From contig QCDL01000006.1 of NCBI GenBank assembly GCA_003280915.1, positions 1-64,000 of the forward strand: 64,000 nucleotides of DNA, given 5' to 3'. The first letter of the stretch is position 1; each line of letters starts with the position of its first letter. The notes beneath the pieces were generated by a model. That model saw only the letters and a program-made list of their open reading frames with translations, was not told the origin of the DNA and made no database searches. Shown here in pieces: positions 9,291-20,060 of the stretch. The translations under genes and the position numbers were made by a program. This DNA is from Prochlorococcus sp. AG-355-I04 (GTDB lineage Bacteria; Cyanobacteriota; Cyanobacteriia; PCC-6307; Cyanobiaceae).

Positions 9291-11456
9291 TTAATTAAGC
9301 GGGGCAACTGGAGTAGGAGTTGGTTCTGGATAAGACATTCCACTATTTTGACCTACGCCTCTCAAAGTAAGGTTAATCCTCCCTCTGCTATCAATCTCTC
9401 TAACTCTAACGGTTACCTCATCCCCTTGTCTTACTACATCTTCGACTCTCTCAACCCTTGCCTCAGATAATTGAGAAATGTGAACCATGCCCTCTTTGCC
9501 TGGCAATATTTCCACGAAAGCACCTATAGGTATTATTCGTGTTACGACTCCAGAGAAGATCTCACCTTCATGAACCTTGCGCGTCAATCCCTCTATTATT
9601 TTTTGAGCTTCTTCAGCAGCAGCTCCATCATGAGAAGCAATAGTCACAATACCACCATCTTCTATATCTATTTTTGTATTTGTTCTTTCAGTGATTCCTT
9701 TGATAGTTCTTCCGCCAGGCCCAATAACTGTTCCAATAAGCTCAGGGTCAATTCTAAAACTTAATAGTCGAGGAGCATGTGGAGAAAGAGATTCTTGAGG
9801 TTTATCTATTGCCGCTTGCATCTTTTCTAAAATATGTAATCTTGCAGGACGAGCTTTTTTGATTGCATCAGAAATAATAGAGACTGGTAAGCCTGTAATT
9901 TTCATATCCATTTGTAAAGCTGTTATACCTTTATCAGTACCAGCAACTTTAAAATCCATGTCTCCGAGAAAGTCTTCAATTCCTTGAATATCTGTAAGAA
10001 TTCGTACTTCTTTACCTTCTTTGATTAAGCCCATAGCAGTGCCACTTACAGGAGCTTTTAAAGGAACTCCTGCATCTAATAAAGAAAGGGTGCTGCCACA
10101 TACAGATCCCATTGATGTTGATCCATTGGAACTTAAAACTTCGCTAACTACCCTTAGGACGTATGGGAATGTCTCTTTCCCAGGTAATACAGGGATTATT
10201 GCTCTCTCAGCTAATGCGCCATGACCAATTTCCCTTCTGCCAGGAGTTCTCATTGGTCTTGTTTCTCCAACTGAATAAGGAGGGAAATTATAGTGATGTA
10301 GGTAGGTTTTTTCCGTGCTTGGATTAAGATCATCCATTTCTTGAGCATCACTAGGTGTACCTAATGTGGTTGTAGATAATACCTGAGTTAGACCCCTTTG
10401 AAATAATGCAGAACCATGAACTCTTTTTGGAAGAATTCCTGCGGAAGCTGATATTTTTCTAACTTCGTCAAGATCTCTTCCGTCTACTCTTTTCCCATCG
10501 TTAATGATTTGCGACCTCATTAATTTCTTAGTAAGTTTTTTAAAGTCTGAGCTTAATAACTTATCATTTTCTGAAAGAAGAACTTTTAATTGATTATCAT
10601 CTTTTAAAGATTCAATTTTAATTTGAGTCTCAACTTTTATTTTTTCGAGTTCAAGATCTCTCTCATCTTTTGACTGATCAAATTTCTTTAAGATTAACTC
10701 AATTCCTTTTGTACAATTTTTCTCTAAATAAGAGGGCAATGTTTTATCTTCTTCAGGGGCGGATGGCTTAACCTTTTTTATACCTAAATCTTTTAGCAAA
10801 TCTTCTTGAGATTTAATTAGTTCAGTAACTGCTTCATAGCCAAAATCTATAGCTTCGATAGTGTCTTGCTCTGATAATTGGTTGGCACCTGCTTCAATCA
10901 TTACAATGCCATCAGGTGATCCAGCAACAACAATGTCTAAATCTCCTTTCTCTATTTCTCTATAGCTTGGATTTAAGATGAAATCATCCCCTATTAGTCC
11001 AACTCTAACTGCAGCCATTGGCCCATAAAAGGGTATCTCTCCGAGTAAAGTTGCAATTGAAGCCCCAGTGACAGCTAAAACATCTGCTGGAACCCTTTCA
11101 TCAAGAGAAAGACAAGAGGCTACAATTTGTATTTCATCTCTCATCCATGAGGGAAAAAGTGGCCTCATGGGTCTGTCAATTAATCTTGCGATTAAAGTCG
11201 CTCTTTCTGGAGGGCGACCTTCCCTCCTCATAAACCCACCAGGGATTCTTCCGGCAGCATATAATTTCTCCTCATAGTCGCATATTAGAGGTAGAAAGTC
11301 TGAAGAATCTTTTTTTGTAGTTTTTGTTGCTGTAACTAATAGAGAGGTGTCACCGCACTCGATCATTACTGATCCATTTGCTTGAGGAGCATATAGTCCT
11401 GTAGTTAGTCGTATCTCTCGTCCGTCAAACGTGATCGACTTATTTTGTCCTTCCAC
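9291..11456 (-). CDS. pnp: polyribonucleotide nucleotidyltransferase
   Basis: The 721-residue protein has two RNase PH domains (about 10-230 and 310-550), with the intervening alpha-helical domain. It ends in a KH domain ([15 protein letters not shown] near residue 575) and an S1 domain ([22 protein letters not shown]-like region near 640). The core has [20 protein letters not shown]. It is the trimeric phosphorolytic 3'-5' exonuclease of mRNA decay. A short Pro/Thr-rich tail ends it. Length is typical. Confidence 0.97.
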   Translation of the reverse strand: MEGQNKSITFDGREIRLTTGLYAPQANGSVMIECGDTSLLVTATKTTKKDSSDFLPLICDYEEKLYAAGRIPGGFMRREGRPPERATLIARLIDRPMRPLFPSWMRDEIQIVASCLSLDERVPADVLAVTGASIATLLGEIPFYGPMAAVRVGLIGDDFILNPSYREIEKGDLDIVVAGSPDGIVMIEAGANQLSEQDTIEAIDFGYEAVTELIKSQEDLLKDLGIKKVKPSAPEEDKTLPSYLEKNCTKGIELILKKFDQSKDERDLELEKIKVETQIKIESLKDDNQLKVLLSENDKLLSSDFKKLTKKLMRSQIINDGKRVDGRDLDEVRKISASAGILPKRVHGSALFQRGLTQVLSTTTLGTPSDAQEMDDLNPSTEKTYLHHYNFPPYSVGETRPMRTPGRREIGHGALAERAIIPVLPGKETFPYVLRVVSEVLSSNGSTSMGSVCGSTLSLLDAGVPLKAPVSGTAMGLIKEGKEVRILTDIQGIEDFLGDMDFKVAGTDKGITALQMDMKITGLPVSIISDAIKKARPARLHILEKMQAAIDKPQESLSPHAPRLLSFRIDPELIGTVIGPGGRTIKGITERTNTKIDIEDGGIVTIASHDGAAAEEAQKIIEGLTRKVHEGEIFSGVVTRIIPIGAFVEILPGKEGMVHISQLSEARVERVEDVVRQGDEVTVRVREIDSRGRINLTLRGVGQNSGMSYPEPTPTPVAPLN

Positions 11457-11545
11457 TTTTTAAATTATAAATCTATACATAATTTATTCTTACATTTTAT
11501 AGGGACATATTGAGTAAATTATTTAAATAAACTATAAAAATTCTT

Positions 11546-11569
11546 AAAATTCATCCAAAAATGAATTTT
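11546..11569. terminator. possible hairpin terminator downstream of rpsN
   Basis: AAAATTCAT and ATGAATTTT form a perfect 9-bp stem around a 6-base loop in the 178-bp gap between pnp and rpsN. The run of U on the minus strand is interrupted (AAGAATTTTTATAG), so it could be a weak terminator for rpsN or a processing stem in the pnp leader. Confidence 0.4.
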
Positions 11570-11634
11570 AAAGATTTTTTTTAATTTAACTTTACTATTG
11601 AAATTCAGGAACTAAATAATGAACCTTAATCTTA

Positions 11635-11937
11635 CTACCAACTTGATTTAACTACCCCTGGCAGTTCACCATTATGAGCTCTTTGTCTTAACTGGTTTCT
11701 GCAAAGACCGAAGTCTCTGTAGACTCCCCTTGGTTTACCAGTTGCCCAACATCTATTCCTAACTCTATTTGGTGCAGAGTTCCTAGGTAGACCTTGAATC
11801 TTTCTATGTATTTCTAATCTTTCCATTGGATCTTTGGCAGCATTGAATTGATCCAATAATGATTTTCTTTTTGCAGCATATTTTTGAACAAGCTTTTTGC
11901 GTTTAACTTCTCTAGCAATCATGGACTTTTTAGCCAT
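11635..11937 (-). CDS. rpsN: 30S ribosomal protein S14
   Basis: The 100-residue protein begins [16 protein letters not shown] and ends with the S14 signature [23 protein letters not shown] followed by [11 protein letters not shown]. It is the zinc-independent long form, with no CxxC pairs. It binds 16S rRNA in the head of the small subunit. It stands alone between pnp and rseP. Confidence 0.97.
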   Translation of the reverse strand: MAKKSMIAREVKRKKLVQKYAAKRKSLLDQFNAAKDPMERLEIHRKIQGLPRNSAPNRVRNRCWATGKPRGVYRDFGLCRNQLRQRAHNGELPGVVKSSW

Positions 11938-11999
11938 TTAGTGTAATCTTTAAACTTTTATCTATACTAACAGCTTGGATAACAATTTTTAAAATTTAT

Positions 12000-13079
12000 T
12001 TATTGGTTTAATAATCTTTGTACTACTAAAAGTTGACTAGTATCCCTTATTATAAGCAGCACGCTAAGTCCAACTAAAAGAAAGAAACTGGATTGAGTTA
12101 CAACCATTTGTATTTTAACCGGTACTGGTTTGCCCCTAAACCCCTCAATCAAAGTGAAGACAAGTTGACCTCCATCGAGCAGAGGTAAAGGTAAAGAATT
12201 GAGAACTGCAAGATTTATAGAAATTAGTGCGGCAAATAATAAAATACCTGTGCCTCCTTGCTGTGAAAGTTGAGCTCCAATTTCAACTATTTTTACGGGC
12301 CCACTTAGTTGTTGAGCTGTTGAAGAGAAATTTGTAATTAATCCTCTATAACCTTGTATTGTTTTTACCAAAAGTGATGAAAATTCATTATTAGCATATT
12401 TAAAAAGTTCGAAGATGTTTTTTGTCTTTTTAGTTTCTTTTTTTATATTAGGTTGTAATTGAGCTCCTATTGTGCCCTTCCCATCAATATTTTTTGGTAC
12501 CAAGGTTAAATCTTTCAGAACCCCATCTCTATCAATTGTTATCAAGATTGGTTTGTCTGATGAATTTTGAATATCATTAACTAAACCAGAAAGAGCTTGA
12601 TCCCCAACCCCTAAAGTACTGCTTTCAATTTTAAGGATTTTATCTCCAGGTTCTAATCCAGCAAGAGAAGCAGCTTTTTCAGGTTGGGTGGCTAAAACTA
12701 AGATACCTGGCTCTGGATCAAATGGGATACCAACAGTCGTTACATTTACGATTAAGATAGTGTAAGCGAGAATTAAGTTGGCGAATACACCAGCAGATAT
12801 AACAATAACTCTTTGAATAACTGGCCTATTTTTTAGAAGATTTGGATCTTTAGGGTCTATATTATTTAGCTCTTCATCAGGGAAAGAAACAAAGCCCCCT
12901 AAAGGAAAGGCTCTTAATGAATATGTGATATCTTTATATTTTTTCTGAATTATTGATGGTCCAAAACCAATTGAGAATCCATCAACATAGATACCTTGTA
13001 AAATTGCTGCAAGAAAATGTCCCATCTCATGAAAAAAAATGAGAAATCCCAGAACTGTTATTGAGGTTAAAACATTCAT
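12000..13079 (-). CDS. rseP: RIP-type site-2 metalloprotease
   Basis: The 359-residue membrane protein has the zinc motif HEMGH at residues 17-21 in the first membrane helix. A PDZ domain follows around residues 110-190 (PGILVLATQPEKAASLAGLEPGD-like region). The third zinc ligand lies in LPLLDGGQLVF near residue 305. It cleaves membrane proteins within the bilayer, typically anti-sigma factors. It lies 9 bases downstream of serS and is probably co-transcribed with it. Confidence 0.93.
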   Translation of the reverse strand: MNVLTSITVLGFLIFFHEMGHFLAAILQGIYVDGFSIGFGPSIIQKKYKDITYSLRAFPLGGFVSFPDEELNNIDPKDPNLLKNRPVIQRVIVISAGVFANLILAYTILIVNVTTVGIPFDPEPGILVLATQPEKAASLAGLEPGDKILKIESSTLGVGDQALSGLVNDIQNSSDKPILITIDRDGVLKDLTLVPKNIDGKGTIGAQLQPNIKKETKKTKNIFELFKYANNEFSSLLVKTIQGYRGLITNFSSTAQQLSGPVKIVEIGAQLSQQGGTGILLFAALISINLAVLNSLPLPLLDGGQLVFTLIEGFRGKPVPVKIQMVVTQSSFFLLVGLSVLLIIRDTSQLLVVQRLLNQ

Positions 13080-13088
13080 TAGTTTATA

Positions 13089-14366
13089 CTAAGCAGTTTT
13101 TAAAAAATTTGATCCAAAATATGGAACTAGAGCATCTGGAATTTTTACGCTCCCATCAGTTTGTTGGCCATTCTCTAAAATTGCAGCCATAGTTCTTCCA
13201 ATAGCAAGCCCACTACCATTTAAGGTATGAAGATAAGTATTTTTTTTATCAATTTTTGATCTTATTGATGATCTGCGGGCTTGAAAGTCTAAACAATTGC
13301 TACAACTTGAAATTTCCCTGTAACATTTACTATTTGGTAGCCAGACTTCAAGATCAAAAGTTCTGCTTGAAGAAAAACCTAGATCTCCAGTACAAATATC
13401 AACCAATCTGTAAGGTAGATTAAGCTTTCTTAAAATACTTTCTGCATCTGAAGTGATCTTTTTATGAGCTTCTCTGGATTTACTTGGATCGCAAAACCAA
13501 TATAGTTCAACTTTATTAAATTGATGAAGTCTTATTAGACCTTTAGTATCCCTTCCATAACTTCCAGCTTCTCTTCTGAAACAGGGGCTATATGCAACAT
13601 ACTTAAGGGGTAATTTCTCGGGATCAATAATCTCATTTCTATGAAAAGCTGTCAGCGGAACTTCAGCTGTAGGAGAAAGCCATAGGTCATCATTAGAACA
13701 CTTAAAACTTTCATTTGAAAATTTAGGTAATTGACCAGATCCGGTAAGACTTTCTGAATTTACTAAAGCTGGAGGCATTAACTCTAAATAACCATTTTTA
13801 GTATGCATGTCGAGCATGAAATTTATTAATGCTCTCTCTAATCTGGCCCCATTACCAATAAGGGTAATAAAACGACTTTTTGATACTTTAGTTGATTTAA
13901 CAGAATCAAAAAGATTAAGACTTTCGCCAATTTCCCAGTGAGATTTAGGATTTTCTGTTGTTAAAGGCTCTCCCCAAGTTTTTAATTGGATATTATGACT
14001 TTCATCTTTTCCAATAGGAGCATCTTTGCTAGGTAAATTTGGTAAATTACAAATTTCATGATGTATTTTTTTATCTAAGGTTCTTTTTTTTTCTTCAAAT
14101 TCTGAAATTTTGGTTCTCAATTCATTCCCTTTTTTCTTTAAATTATTCACTTCTGGAGAATCATTGTTTTTAGACTTGCTGATTTCTTGACCGATTAATT
14201 TGCTTAACTTTTTACTTTCAGATTGTAGATTGGATATTTCTATATCAATTTCTTTTTTTTGAAGAGTTAATTCTTGTATTTGAGAAATATTAAAACTTTT
14301 TCCTCTTAGGGATAAACTTTCTTCAACTGAAGTTGGATTTTCTCTTATTAATTTTTGATCTAACAC
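13089..14366 (-). CDS. serS: seryl-tRNA synthetase
   Basis: The 425-residue class II synthetase has an N-terminal long coiled coil (about 25-110) that contacts the tRNA-Ser variable arm. The catalytic core has the [14 protein letters not shown] motif, [19 protein letters not shown] (motif 2) and [17 protein letters not shown] (motif 3). It charges tRNA-Ser, including the tRNA-Ser(CGA) encoded at 35.9 kb. Length is normal. Confidence 0.97.
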   Translation of the reverse strand: MLDQKLIRENPTSVEESLSLRGKSFNISQIQELTLQKKEIDIEISNLQSESKKLSKLIGQEISKSKNNDSPEVNNLKKKGNELRTKISEFEEKKRTLDKKIHHEICNLPNLPSKDAPIGKDESHNIQLKTWGEPLTTENPKSHWEIGESLNLFDSVKSTKVSKSRFITLIGNGARLERALINFMLDMHTKNGYLELMPPALVNSESLTGSGQLPKFSNESFKCSNDDLWLSPTAEVPLTAFHRNEIIDPEKLPLKYVAYSPCFRREAGSYGRDTKGLIRLHQFNKVELYWFCDPSKSREAHKKITSDAESILRKLNLPYRLVDICTGDLGFSSSRTFDLEVWLPNSKCYREISSCSNCLDFQARRSSIRSKIDKKNTYLHTLNGSGLAIGRTMAAILENGQQTDGSVKIPDALVPYFGSNFLKTA

Positions 14367-14485
14367 TATTTTTTTTATGCCTTAGTTAAAATAATTAATC
14401 TACATATATTTTTAGAGATTTTTGACTAAAATTTAACTAAATTAATGATTCCTAACTTACGGAGAATTTTTATTTCAATATTTAG

Positions 14486-15955
14486 CTAAGATGCAGATCG
14501 AGCCCTCCCTGTAGATGACCATTCTTTTAGTAAATTAATTTGCTCTTTAGCTGTTCTGGATAGGGGAACTAATTCTGAAACTGCCTTTATTAAATCTTTC
14601 TCCATAAGCTCTCTATTCTCAGAAAATGAAATATGCATTCCTTCTATTACTGCTTGTTCAAGTTCTGCGCCTGAGAATCCATCTGTTCTGTCAATGATAG
14701 TAGATAGAGGAAAACTATAACTTGGTCTTCTTCTTCTTAAGTGCAAATCCAGAATACTTAATCTTTCTTCAGAATTTGGTAAATCAAGAAAAAATATCTC
14801 ATCAAATCTACCTTTCCTTAATAACTCGGCGGGGAGCTTATCTATAGCATTTGCGGTGGCTATAACAAATACGGCGGATTCTTTTTCAGCCATCCAAGTT
14901 AGCAAACTGGCCAAAACCCTTTGACTTGTTCCTCCATCACTTCTAGCATCGCCTCCAAAGCCCTTATCAATTTCATCGATCCAAAGGATACAGGGAGACA
15001 TGGCCTCTGCTCTAAGTATTGTTTCTCTTGTTCTTGCCTCGCTTGAACCAACAAGGCTAGAAAATAGTCTTCCAACATCTAATCTAAGCAGTGGCATCGA
15101 CCAACTCTTAGAAATTGATTTTGCAGTAAGTGATTTACCTGTCCCTTGAGCTCCAACGAGTAAAACTCCTTTGGGAATAGGTAATCCATAGTCTCTAGCT
15201 TCTTTAGAAAAGGCTCTGTATCTTTGATTAAGCCAAATTTTTAAAACATTTAAACCACCAATATCATCTTGACTTGACTTGGCTTCGAAAAATTCTAAAA
15301 TTTCACTTCTGGCGATCACTTGTTTTTTCTCTTCAAGAATATCTTTAATATCTTCTTTACTTATTTTTCCTCTTTGCGCAAGGGCCTTTGCAGTAACTTG
15401 TTTTACTTTTATTTCCGTTAATCCACTTGAAGCTATAGAAAGTTCGTTTAAATCTTGTTCCTCAAGATTTGAATTGGTATTGATAGCAATTTTTTTTATA
15501 AGATTTTTCAATTCTTTTTGATCAGGTAAAGGTAAATTTAAAATGGTCATTAATTCATCCAACTCTTCTGATGAAGGAAATAAATAAGAACTAATAATTA
15601 AATTATGACTAGTTTTCTTAAGCGAAGAAGATAGTTCTTTAATAGTTCTATTGATAGATGGATCATCATAAAATTTATGAAAATCTTTGACTAATAAAAC
15701 TGTCGAAAATTCAGAACTTTGTTCTTTGAGCCAATTAAGCACTCCTAACGGATTATTAGAAAATTTACCTTCTTCATTTATCAATCCTTTTATACCGCTA
15801 ACACAATCCCAACAAACGAATCTTTTAATATTTAGTTTTTCACAAGAAAATTTAACCAATTTTTCTAACCTTTCCTCTTCTTTAGTTCTGATCCAGATTA
15901 ATGAGGTTCTTGATTTTATGAGCAATTCTAAATTTCTACACCAAGAATTCATCAC
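14486..15955 (-). CDS. ycf46: Ycf46 family AAA+ ATPase
   Basis: The 489-residue protein has an N-terminal domain (1-220) without clear motifs, then one AAA+ module. The module has Walker A GAQGTGKSLTAKS, Walker B CILWIDEIDKG, an arginine-finger region GGTSQRVL and sensor 1 FVIATANAI. Plastid and cyanobacterial Ycf46 have this arrangement. A role in regulating carbon use has been reported for the Synechocystis protein, but the biochemical target is not firmly known. It lies between yidC (12 bases upstream) and serS. Confidence 0.88.
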   Translation of the reverse strand: MMNSWCRNLELLIKSRTSLIWIRTKEEERLEKLVKFSCEKLNIKRFVCWDCVSGIKGLINEEGKFSNNPLGVLNWLKEQSSEFSTVLLVKDFHKFYDDPSINRTIKELSSSLKKTSHNLIISSYLFPSSEELDELMTILNLPLPDQKELKNLIKKIAINTNSNLEEQDLNELSIASSGLTEIKVKQVTAKALAQRGKISKEDIKDILEEKKQVIARSEILEFFEAKSSQDDIGGLNVLKIWLNQRYRAFSKEARDYGLPIPKGVLLVGAQGTGKSLTAKSISKSWSMPLLRLDVGRLFSSLVGSSEARTRETILRAEAMSPCILWIDEIDKGFGGDARSDGGTSQRVLASLLTWMAEKESAVFVIATANAIDKLPAELLRKGRFDEIFFLDLPNSEERLSILDLHLRRRRPSYSFPLSTIIDRTDGFSGAELEQAVIEGMHISFSENRELMEKDLIKAVSELVPLSRTAKEQINLLKEWSSTGRARSAS

Positions 15956-15967
15956 TAAAGATACAGA

Positions 15968-17110
15968 TTATTTTTTACTATTAGGTTCAAAAGGTAATCT
16001 TTTATCTGTAATAGTTGAAGCAGAAGTGGTTATTACTTCATTTTTGGCTAGTAATTGTTGATCCAAGATTTTCTGTAAATTCTCAGGAAGAGCTTCTTTA
16101 TTAAGTAAGAATGTCTGAAATGCTTGGAAAATATTAGCAACGACCATGTAAAGTAAAACTCCTGCTGGAAGTGGGAAAAACAGAAACATTCCAGTAATCA
16201 TAACTGGTGTAATTTTGTTTGCTGTTGATTGCTGTGGATTCGCAGGCATCCCCTGACTAGATAAAACTTGAGAAAGAAGTAGTGTTAATCCAAAGGCACC
16301 TACTAATGCGGCAATATCCCAATTAATTGCACCATCAACATAAAAACCAACTTGTCCAAGAGCTTTAATAAATAAAAAACCGCTTTTAGCAGCTAAACCA
16401 GGGATTTTTGCCTCAATTGTTGCATCCCCCGGTTTAATTGCCGTTACAGTACCGTCCTGAGAAACTTTAAGATTTTCGGATCCTTTAGAAACGCTCCAAG
16501 TGGGAAGAAATTTTGATCCGTTGTCGTATTTAGATAAAACGTCCGAATAGCTATTACCATTTGTTGTTTGTAAATTTATTTTTATGGATTCTTCTGTTCC
16601 TAATTTTGTTCCATTAGAAATTGTAGCTACTACAGGAAAATGTGATTTTTCTGTGATGAATATAGAGTGTCTTGGGGATTTGTAAGGTTTTGGATCAATG
16701 GCTGCTATTTGATCCTGTGGAACGACCTTGAGATTAATGTTGTACGGCACATCAGCGAATGGAGATCCCCTTAGAGTTGCAAATAATGCAAATAGCACAG
16801 GCATTTGTACAATCAATGGAAGGCATCCTGCGAGAGGACTGCCAAATTCATTCATTAATTTTCCAAGTTCTTCTTGCTGTTTCTTTGGATCACCTGAAAA
16901 CTTAGATTTTATTTCTGCTTGCCTTTTTTGCATTACTGGTTGGGCAATCTTCATCCTCCTTGCGCTTCTTATCGAGCCAGCGCTTAGAGGGAAAAGTGCA
17001 ATTCTAATTACGACTGTCAATGCAACAATTGCTAAACCATAACTAGGGACTAAACCGTAGAAAAAATCCAGAATCGGGATAAGTAGTTTTTCAGAAATGA
17101 ACCCTATCAC
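15968..17110 (-). CDS. yidC: YidC/Oxa1/Alb3 membrane protein insertase
   Basis: The 380-residue protein has a first membrane segment at 7-35, the conserved basic loop [20 protein letters not shown], and [21 protein letters not shown]. The last membrane pair has [20 protein letters not shown]. Between the second and third membrane parts lies a soluble insert of about 130 residues. It inserts thylakoid and plasma membrane proteins with or without SecYEG. It follows rnpA and the PH-domain gene, the usual rpmH-rnpA-yidC order. Confidence 0.95.
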   Translation of the reverse strand: MIGFISEKLLIPILDFFYGLVPSYGLAIVALTVVIRIALFPLSAGSIRSARRMKIAQPVMQKRQAEIKSKFSGDPKKQQEELGKLMNEFGSPLAGCLPLIVQMPVLFALFATLRGSPFADVPYNINLKVVPQDQIAAIDPKPYKSPRHSIFITEKSHFPVVATISNGTKLGTEESIKINLQTTNGNSYSDVLSKYDNGSKFLPTWSVSKGSENLKVSQDGTVTAIKPGDATIEAKIPGLAAKSGFLFIKALGQVGFYVDGAINWDIAALVGAFGLTLLLSQVLSSQGMPANPQQSTANKITPVMITGMFLFFPLPAGVLLYMVVANIFQAFQTFLLNKEALPENLQKILDQQLLAKNEVITTSASTITDKRLPFEPNSKK

Positions 17111-17182
17111 GATATTAAAGAGAGTGTAATTTTACTAGACATTTTATTTTACAGGAAAAAAAGGTTTTTGTAATTAATTTAA

Positions 17183-17596
17183 TTAGGTTTTAGTAGCAAA
17201 TCCTTCTACCTCGTTGAGATTTGGGATTTGTGATCTTTTATTTATATTTTCTTCAATAAATTTTTGCTTTTCTCTGAATAAAGGTAAAGATTTCATTTCA
17301 ACCTTCGATCGATCATTCAGTATAAGAACCATATCACCATATGAACCGAATCCTCTTGGAATAGATCTGATTTCTTCAATATTACTTAAAGAAACTTGTG
17401 TTTTGTTTTTGCCAAACCATCCACCATCTATTGTAATTCTTTTATTTGTAATTTTATATCTCAACCACAATGCTCTAACTATTGCGGCAAAGGTAAATGG
17501 CAAACCAAGAATAGTTATTCCTGCTAGTAAATTTATTATTAAATCACTTTTAGCAGGACCACCTTCATAAAAGGTTTCTTCATTCATGTTAATCAT
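17183..17596 (-). CDS. PH-domain (DUF304-like) membrane-associated protein
   Basis: The 137-residue protein has one or two membrane segments at about residues 19-42, then a bacterial PH domain beginning at YKITNKRITIDGGWFGK with SLSNIEEIRSIPRGFG. It sits between rnpA and yidC, as in many cyanobacteria. Its ATG overlaps the rnpA stop by 4 bases (ATGA type), indicating translational coupling. The function is unknown. The position suggests a role linked to membrane insertion. Confidence 0.75.
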   Translation of the reverse strand: MINMNEETFYEGGPAKSDLIINLLAGITILGLPFTFAAIVRALWLRYKITNKRITIDGGWFGKNKTQVSLSNIEEIRSIPRGFGSYGDMVLILNDRSKVEMKSLPLFREKQKFIEENINKRSQIPNLNEVEGFATKT

Positions 17597-17979
17597 TTGA
17601 TTAGACGAGATTTGAACATTAAGTTTTGAAATTCCTCCAAAAGTTTGCTTTTATCATTGCAGAAATCTCCAATTTTTAGGTTAACAAGTAACCAATAAGG
17701 TTTGTGGTTATTAATTTTTTGAATGTTAGTTAATAACCATTCCTGCAGAATCCTTCTTAATTTATTTCTTTCTACAGCTTTTTTTGAAACTTTTTTGCTA
17801 ATAGCAATTGCAACCCTAAATTTGTTCGAGGTATTTGTTAATTTATGGGTTAAGAATATTTCTGGATTTGATCTTGCAACTTTAAATGTCATTAATTTTC
17901 CATGATATATTTTGGAATTTTTATGAATGTAATTAAAAGTCCTGTGACCTTTTAAACGCATATCCTTAGGTAAGGCCAT
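17593..17979 (-). CDS. rnpA: ribonuclease P protein component
   Basis: The 128-residue basic protein begins MALPKDMRLKGHRTFNYIHK and has the RNR-type signature KKAVERNKLRRILQEWL. Phe and Arg residues that line the RNase P leader-binding cleft are present. It is the protein partner of RnpB RNA in tRNA 5' maturation. It is encoded 12 bases downstream of rpmH and overlaps the PH-domain gene. Confidence 0.94.
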   Translation of the reverse strand: MALPKDMRLKGHRTFNYIHKNSKIYHGKLMTFKVARSNPEIFLTHKLTNTSNKFRVAIAISKKVSKKAVERNKLRRILQEWLLTNIQKINNHKPYWLLVNLKIGDFCNDKSKLLEEFQNLMFKSRLIK

Positions 17980-17991
17980 TTAAATTTGAAG

Positions 17992-18129
17992 TTATACAGC
18001 TATTCTTTCTCTACCTTTTTGTCTTCTGCTTCTGATAACCCTTCTGCCTGTATGCGAACGCATTCTTACTCTAAAACCAGATACACGTTTTCTTTTTCTT
18101 GAAGTTCCGCCAAAAGTTCTTTTAGTCAT
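17992..18129 (-). CDS. rpmH: 50S ribosomal protein L34
   Basis: This 45-residue protein, translated by hand, starts [20 protein letters not shown] and ends [11 protein letters not shown]. It is very basic and matches L34 over its whole length. It heads the rpmH-rnpA-PH-yidC string on the minus strand. The ATG is at 18129-18127 and the TAA at 17994-17992. Confidence 0.96.
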   Translation of the reverse strand: MTKRTFGGTSRKRKRVSGFRVRMRSHTGRRVIRSRRQKGRERIAV

Positions 18130-18159
18130 TTGTTTAATTATCCTTATTTAATTTATCAT

Positions 18160-18738
18160 TTAATCGATCACTATAGTCCAGCTTCCTAAATAACTTGAAA
18201 ATGATTTCCCTTTAGGTTGCCCAAATGAATGAAATTGATATAAACCTGATTTTTTTGGATTAAAGATTTTAAAGACTATTGAATAACTGTCTTTGTTGGA
18301 AGGAATTGGGCTGTATGGGTAAATATCTAGTGAACGTAGGCCTGATTCATCAGTCTTAATTTCGAAATCAGCTGGAATATCTTCTAAACATTTAGTTCTA
18401 CCCTCAAAACCACCAATTTCTACCCTGCAAAAACTAATTTTTTCATTATTTAAAGTGGATTTAAAAGTCTTAGGAATTGCTAGGTTAATCTTTAAGAGAT
18501 CAGCTCTTCTGTCAGATGGCCTCAAGAAAAAATAAATTGTATTTCTAAATCTTTTTTTATTTTCTTTTTGAAACCACTTTAATCTTCTATAACTATCGTC
18601 TTGATCCCACTGGAATTCAAGCCCCGCTTTAGCCTTTTGGATGTTATCAAAAAAAGGAGTAAAAACTAAAATTGTTGGGATAATAAAAAATCTTAAAATT
18701 TTAAGATTTAAAGTAAGTTTCTTTGAGATTTTTAACAT
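18160..18738 (-). CDS. DUF2808-type secreted protein
   Basis: The 192-residue protein has a signal peptide (basic start, hydrophobic stretch at about 15-28, cleavage probably after QKAKA). A mature domain follows with TIYFFLRPSDRRADLLKINLAIPK and a C-terminal GLYQFHSFGQPKGKSFSSYLGSW. This matches the cyanobacterial DUF2808 family of unknown function. Two cysteines at about 114 and 127 may form a disulfide in the periplasm. Confidence 0.7.
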   Translation of the reverse strand: MLKISKKLTLNLKILRFFIIPTILVFTPFFDNIQKAKAGLEFQWDQDDSYRRLKWFQKENKKRFRNTIYFFLRPSDRRADLLKINLAIPKTFKSTLNNEKISFCRVEIGGFEGRTKCLEDIPADFEIKTDESGLRSLDIYPYSPIPSNKDSYSIVFKIFNPKKSGLYQFHSFGQPKGKSFSSYLGSWTIVID

Positions 18739-18808
18739 TAAGGCAATGGAATTTAAAGATTGAGTTCGTGCTATTCAAATAGCAAGCAGAAAAATAATTT
18801 CACTAAGG

Positions 18809-19192
18809 TTAACATCTATCTGCCCTTAATTTTGAAGCGCCTTTTAAATAAGGGTGCTTTATTACGTAATTTGGTGGCAATAAAACTTGAGCCATTATTC
18901 TTATGCAAAAATCAACATCATTGGATACATGCATTTGTTGGCAGTCTAAAAAGGCAACTGAATCAAGCCCATTGAATTTCCTTGCAATTGAAGCGGGGAA
19001 ACATGCATTTAAATCTTTTGTCGCTGTAAATGTAATGGATAGTATGTTTGTCTTAATTAGATTGTTTCGTGAAATTAATTCATCAATTAATTCCACTACG
19101 GCAACTTCTATTTCCTTAACAGAATTCCCAGATGCTGTTGTAGCACCACGAATAAATGAAATTTTATAATTCTCTTTCATTTTTTCATACAT
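18809..19192 (-). CDS. aroH: chorismate mutase, AroH class
   Basis: The 127-residue protein begins with a short extension, then SFIRGATTASGNSVKEIEVA, the start of the trimeric Bacillus-type AroH fold. SITFTATKDLNACFPA and a FLDCQQMHV segment follow. It rearranges chorismate to prephenate for Phe and Tyr synthesis. Length is right for this class. It starts 6 bases from the end of sppA and is probably in its operon. Confidence 0.9.
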   Translation of the reverse strand: MYEKMKENYKISFIRGATTASGNSVKEIEVAVVELIDELISRNNLIKTNILSITFTATKDLNACFPASIARKFNGLDSVAFLDCQQMHVSNDVDFCIRIMAQVLLPPNYVIKHPYLKGASKLRADRC

Positions 19193-19198
19193 ATCTAT

Positions 19199-20008
19199 TT
19201 AAGGCTTATATAACCAAAGTATTTTATTAGATGAGTCAAACTCAAAAAAGATATTATTGATAATTTTCTCAATGATTCTACTTCCAGGAATTAGTCCAAG
19301 TATTTTTTTCTTCTTCTTCCCAAATGTTAAGGGCTGAATTTTAGGATCAATATTAACCATTTCCGCAGCAAGCTCCCTTGCAACAAATTCATCTCCAACC
19401 TTATCAACAAGACCAAGTTCGAGTGCTTGTGTTCCAGTGAAAATTCTTCCATCAGCAAATTTTCTTACTTCTTCAACAGGTAAATTCCTTCCTTCAGAAA
19501 CAGCTTCAGTAAATTGTTTATAACTTTCATCTATAAGCCCTTGGAGTATTCCTCTACCTTCATCACTTAGAGGTTTATCTGGAGACAGAATGTCTTTAAA
19601 TACACCGCTTTTAACAGTCTCAAATTTAATGCCGATTTTATCTAACAATTCAGATAAATTATTTCCTCTTATAATCACACCAATAGATCCTGTAATTGTG
19701 CCTGGATTAGCAACTATTTTGTCAGATGCGACACCAATGTAAACTCCTCCAGATGCTGAAATGTTCCCAAAACTAGCAATGACTTTACATCCTTTATCTT
19801 TTAGTCTTTTAATAGCAGAGTATATTTCTTGGCTATCCCCAACAGTACCTCCTGGAGAATCAATTCTCACGATTAAAGCAGGAAATTCTCTATCCTCAAT
19901 TTGTTTAAGGGCTTTAAGGACTGAAACTCTTGTTGAACTTGTAATAGGCTCATCAATTACTATACGAGCTATTCTTTTTTTTGACTTTCGTCTAAAAGGC
20001 CAAATCAT
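19199..20008 (-). CDS. sppA: signal peptide peptidase SppA (short form)
   Basis: The 269-residue protein has VRIDSPGGTVGDSQEIY and the serine segment FGNISASGGVYIGVASDKI, then NPGTITGSIGVI. The lysine of SGVFKDILSPDKP is the other half of the Ser/Lys dyad. It degrades leftover signal peptides in the membrane. Length matches the roughly 36-kDa bacterial short form rather than the double-length protease IV. The hydrophobic N-terminal anchor is weak here. Confidence 0.9.
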   Translation of the reverse strand: MIWPFRRKSKKRIARIVIDEPITSSTRVSVLKALKQIEDREFPALIVRIDSPGGTVGDSQEIYSAIKRLKDKGCKVIASFGNISASGGVYIGVASDKIVANPGTITGSIGVIIRGNNLSELLDKIGIKFETVKSGVFKDILSPDKPLSDEGRGILQGLIDESYKQFTEAVSEGRNLPVEEVRKFADGRIFTGTQALELGLVDKVGDEFVARELAAEMVNIDPKIQPLTFGKKKKKILGLIPGSRIIEKIINNIFFEFDSSNKILWLYKP

Positions 20009-20060
20009 TCTTTTAAGGTAAATTCATAAAACTACTTTAAAAAGATTATCAGCAGACCTA

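Noticed and set aside
9471-9764. Frames antisense to pnp, psbC, psbD, yidC and NTRC
   Set aside because: These are shadows of strongly conserved genes on the other strand with no independent start signals or protein motifs.
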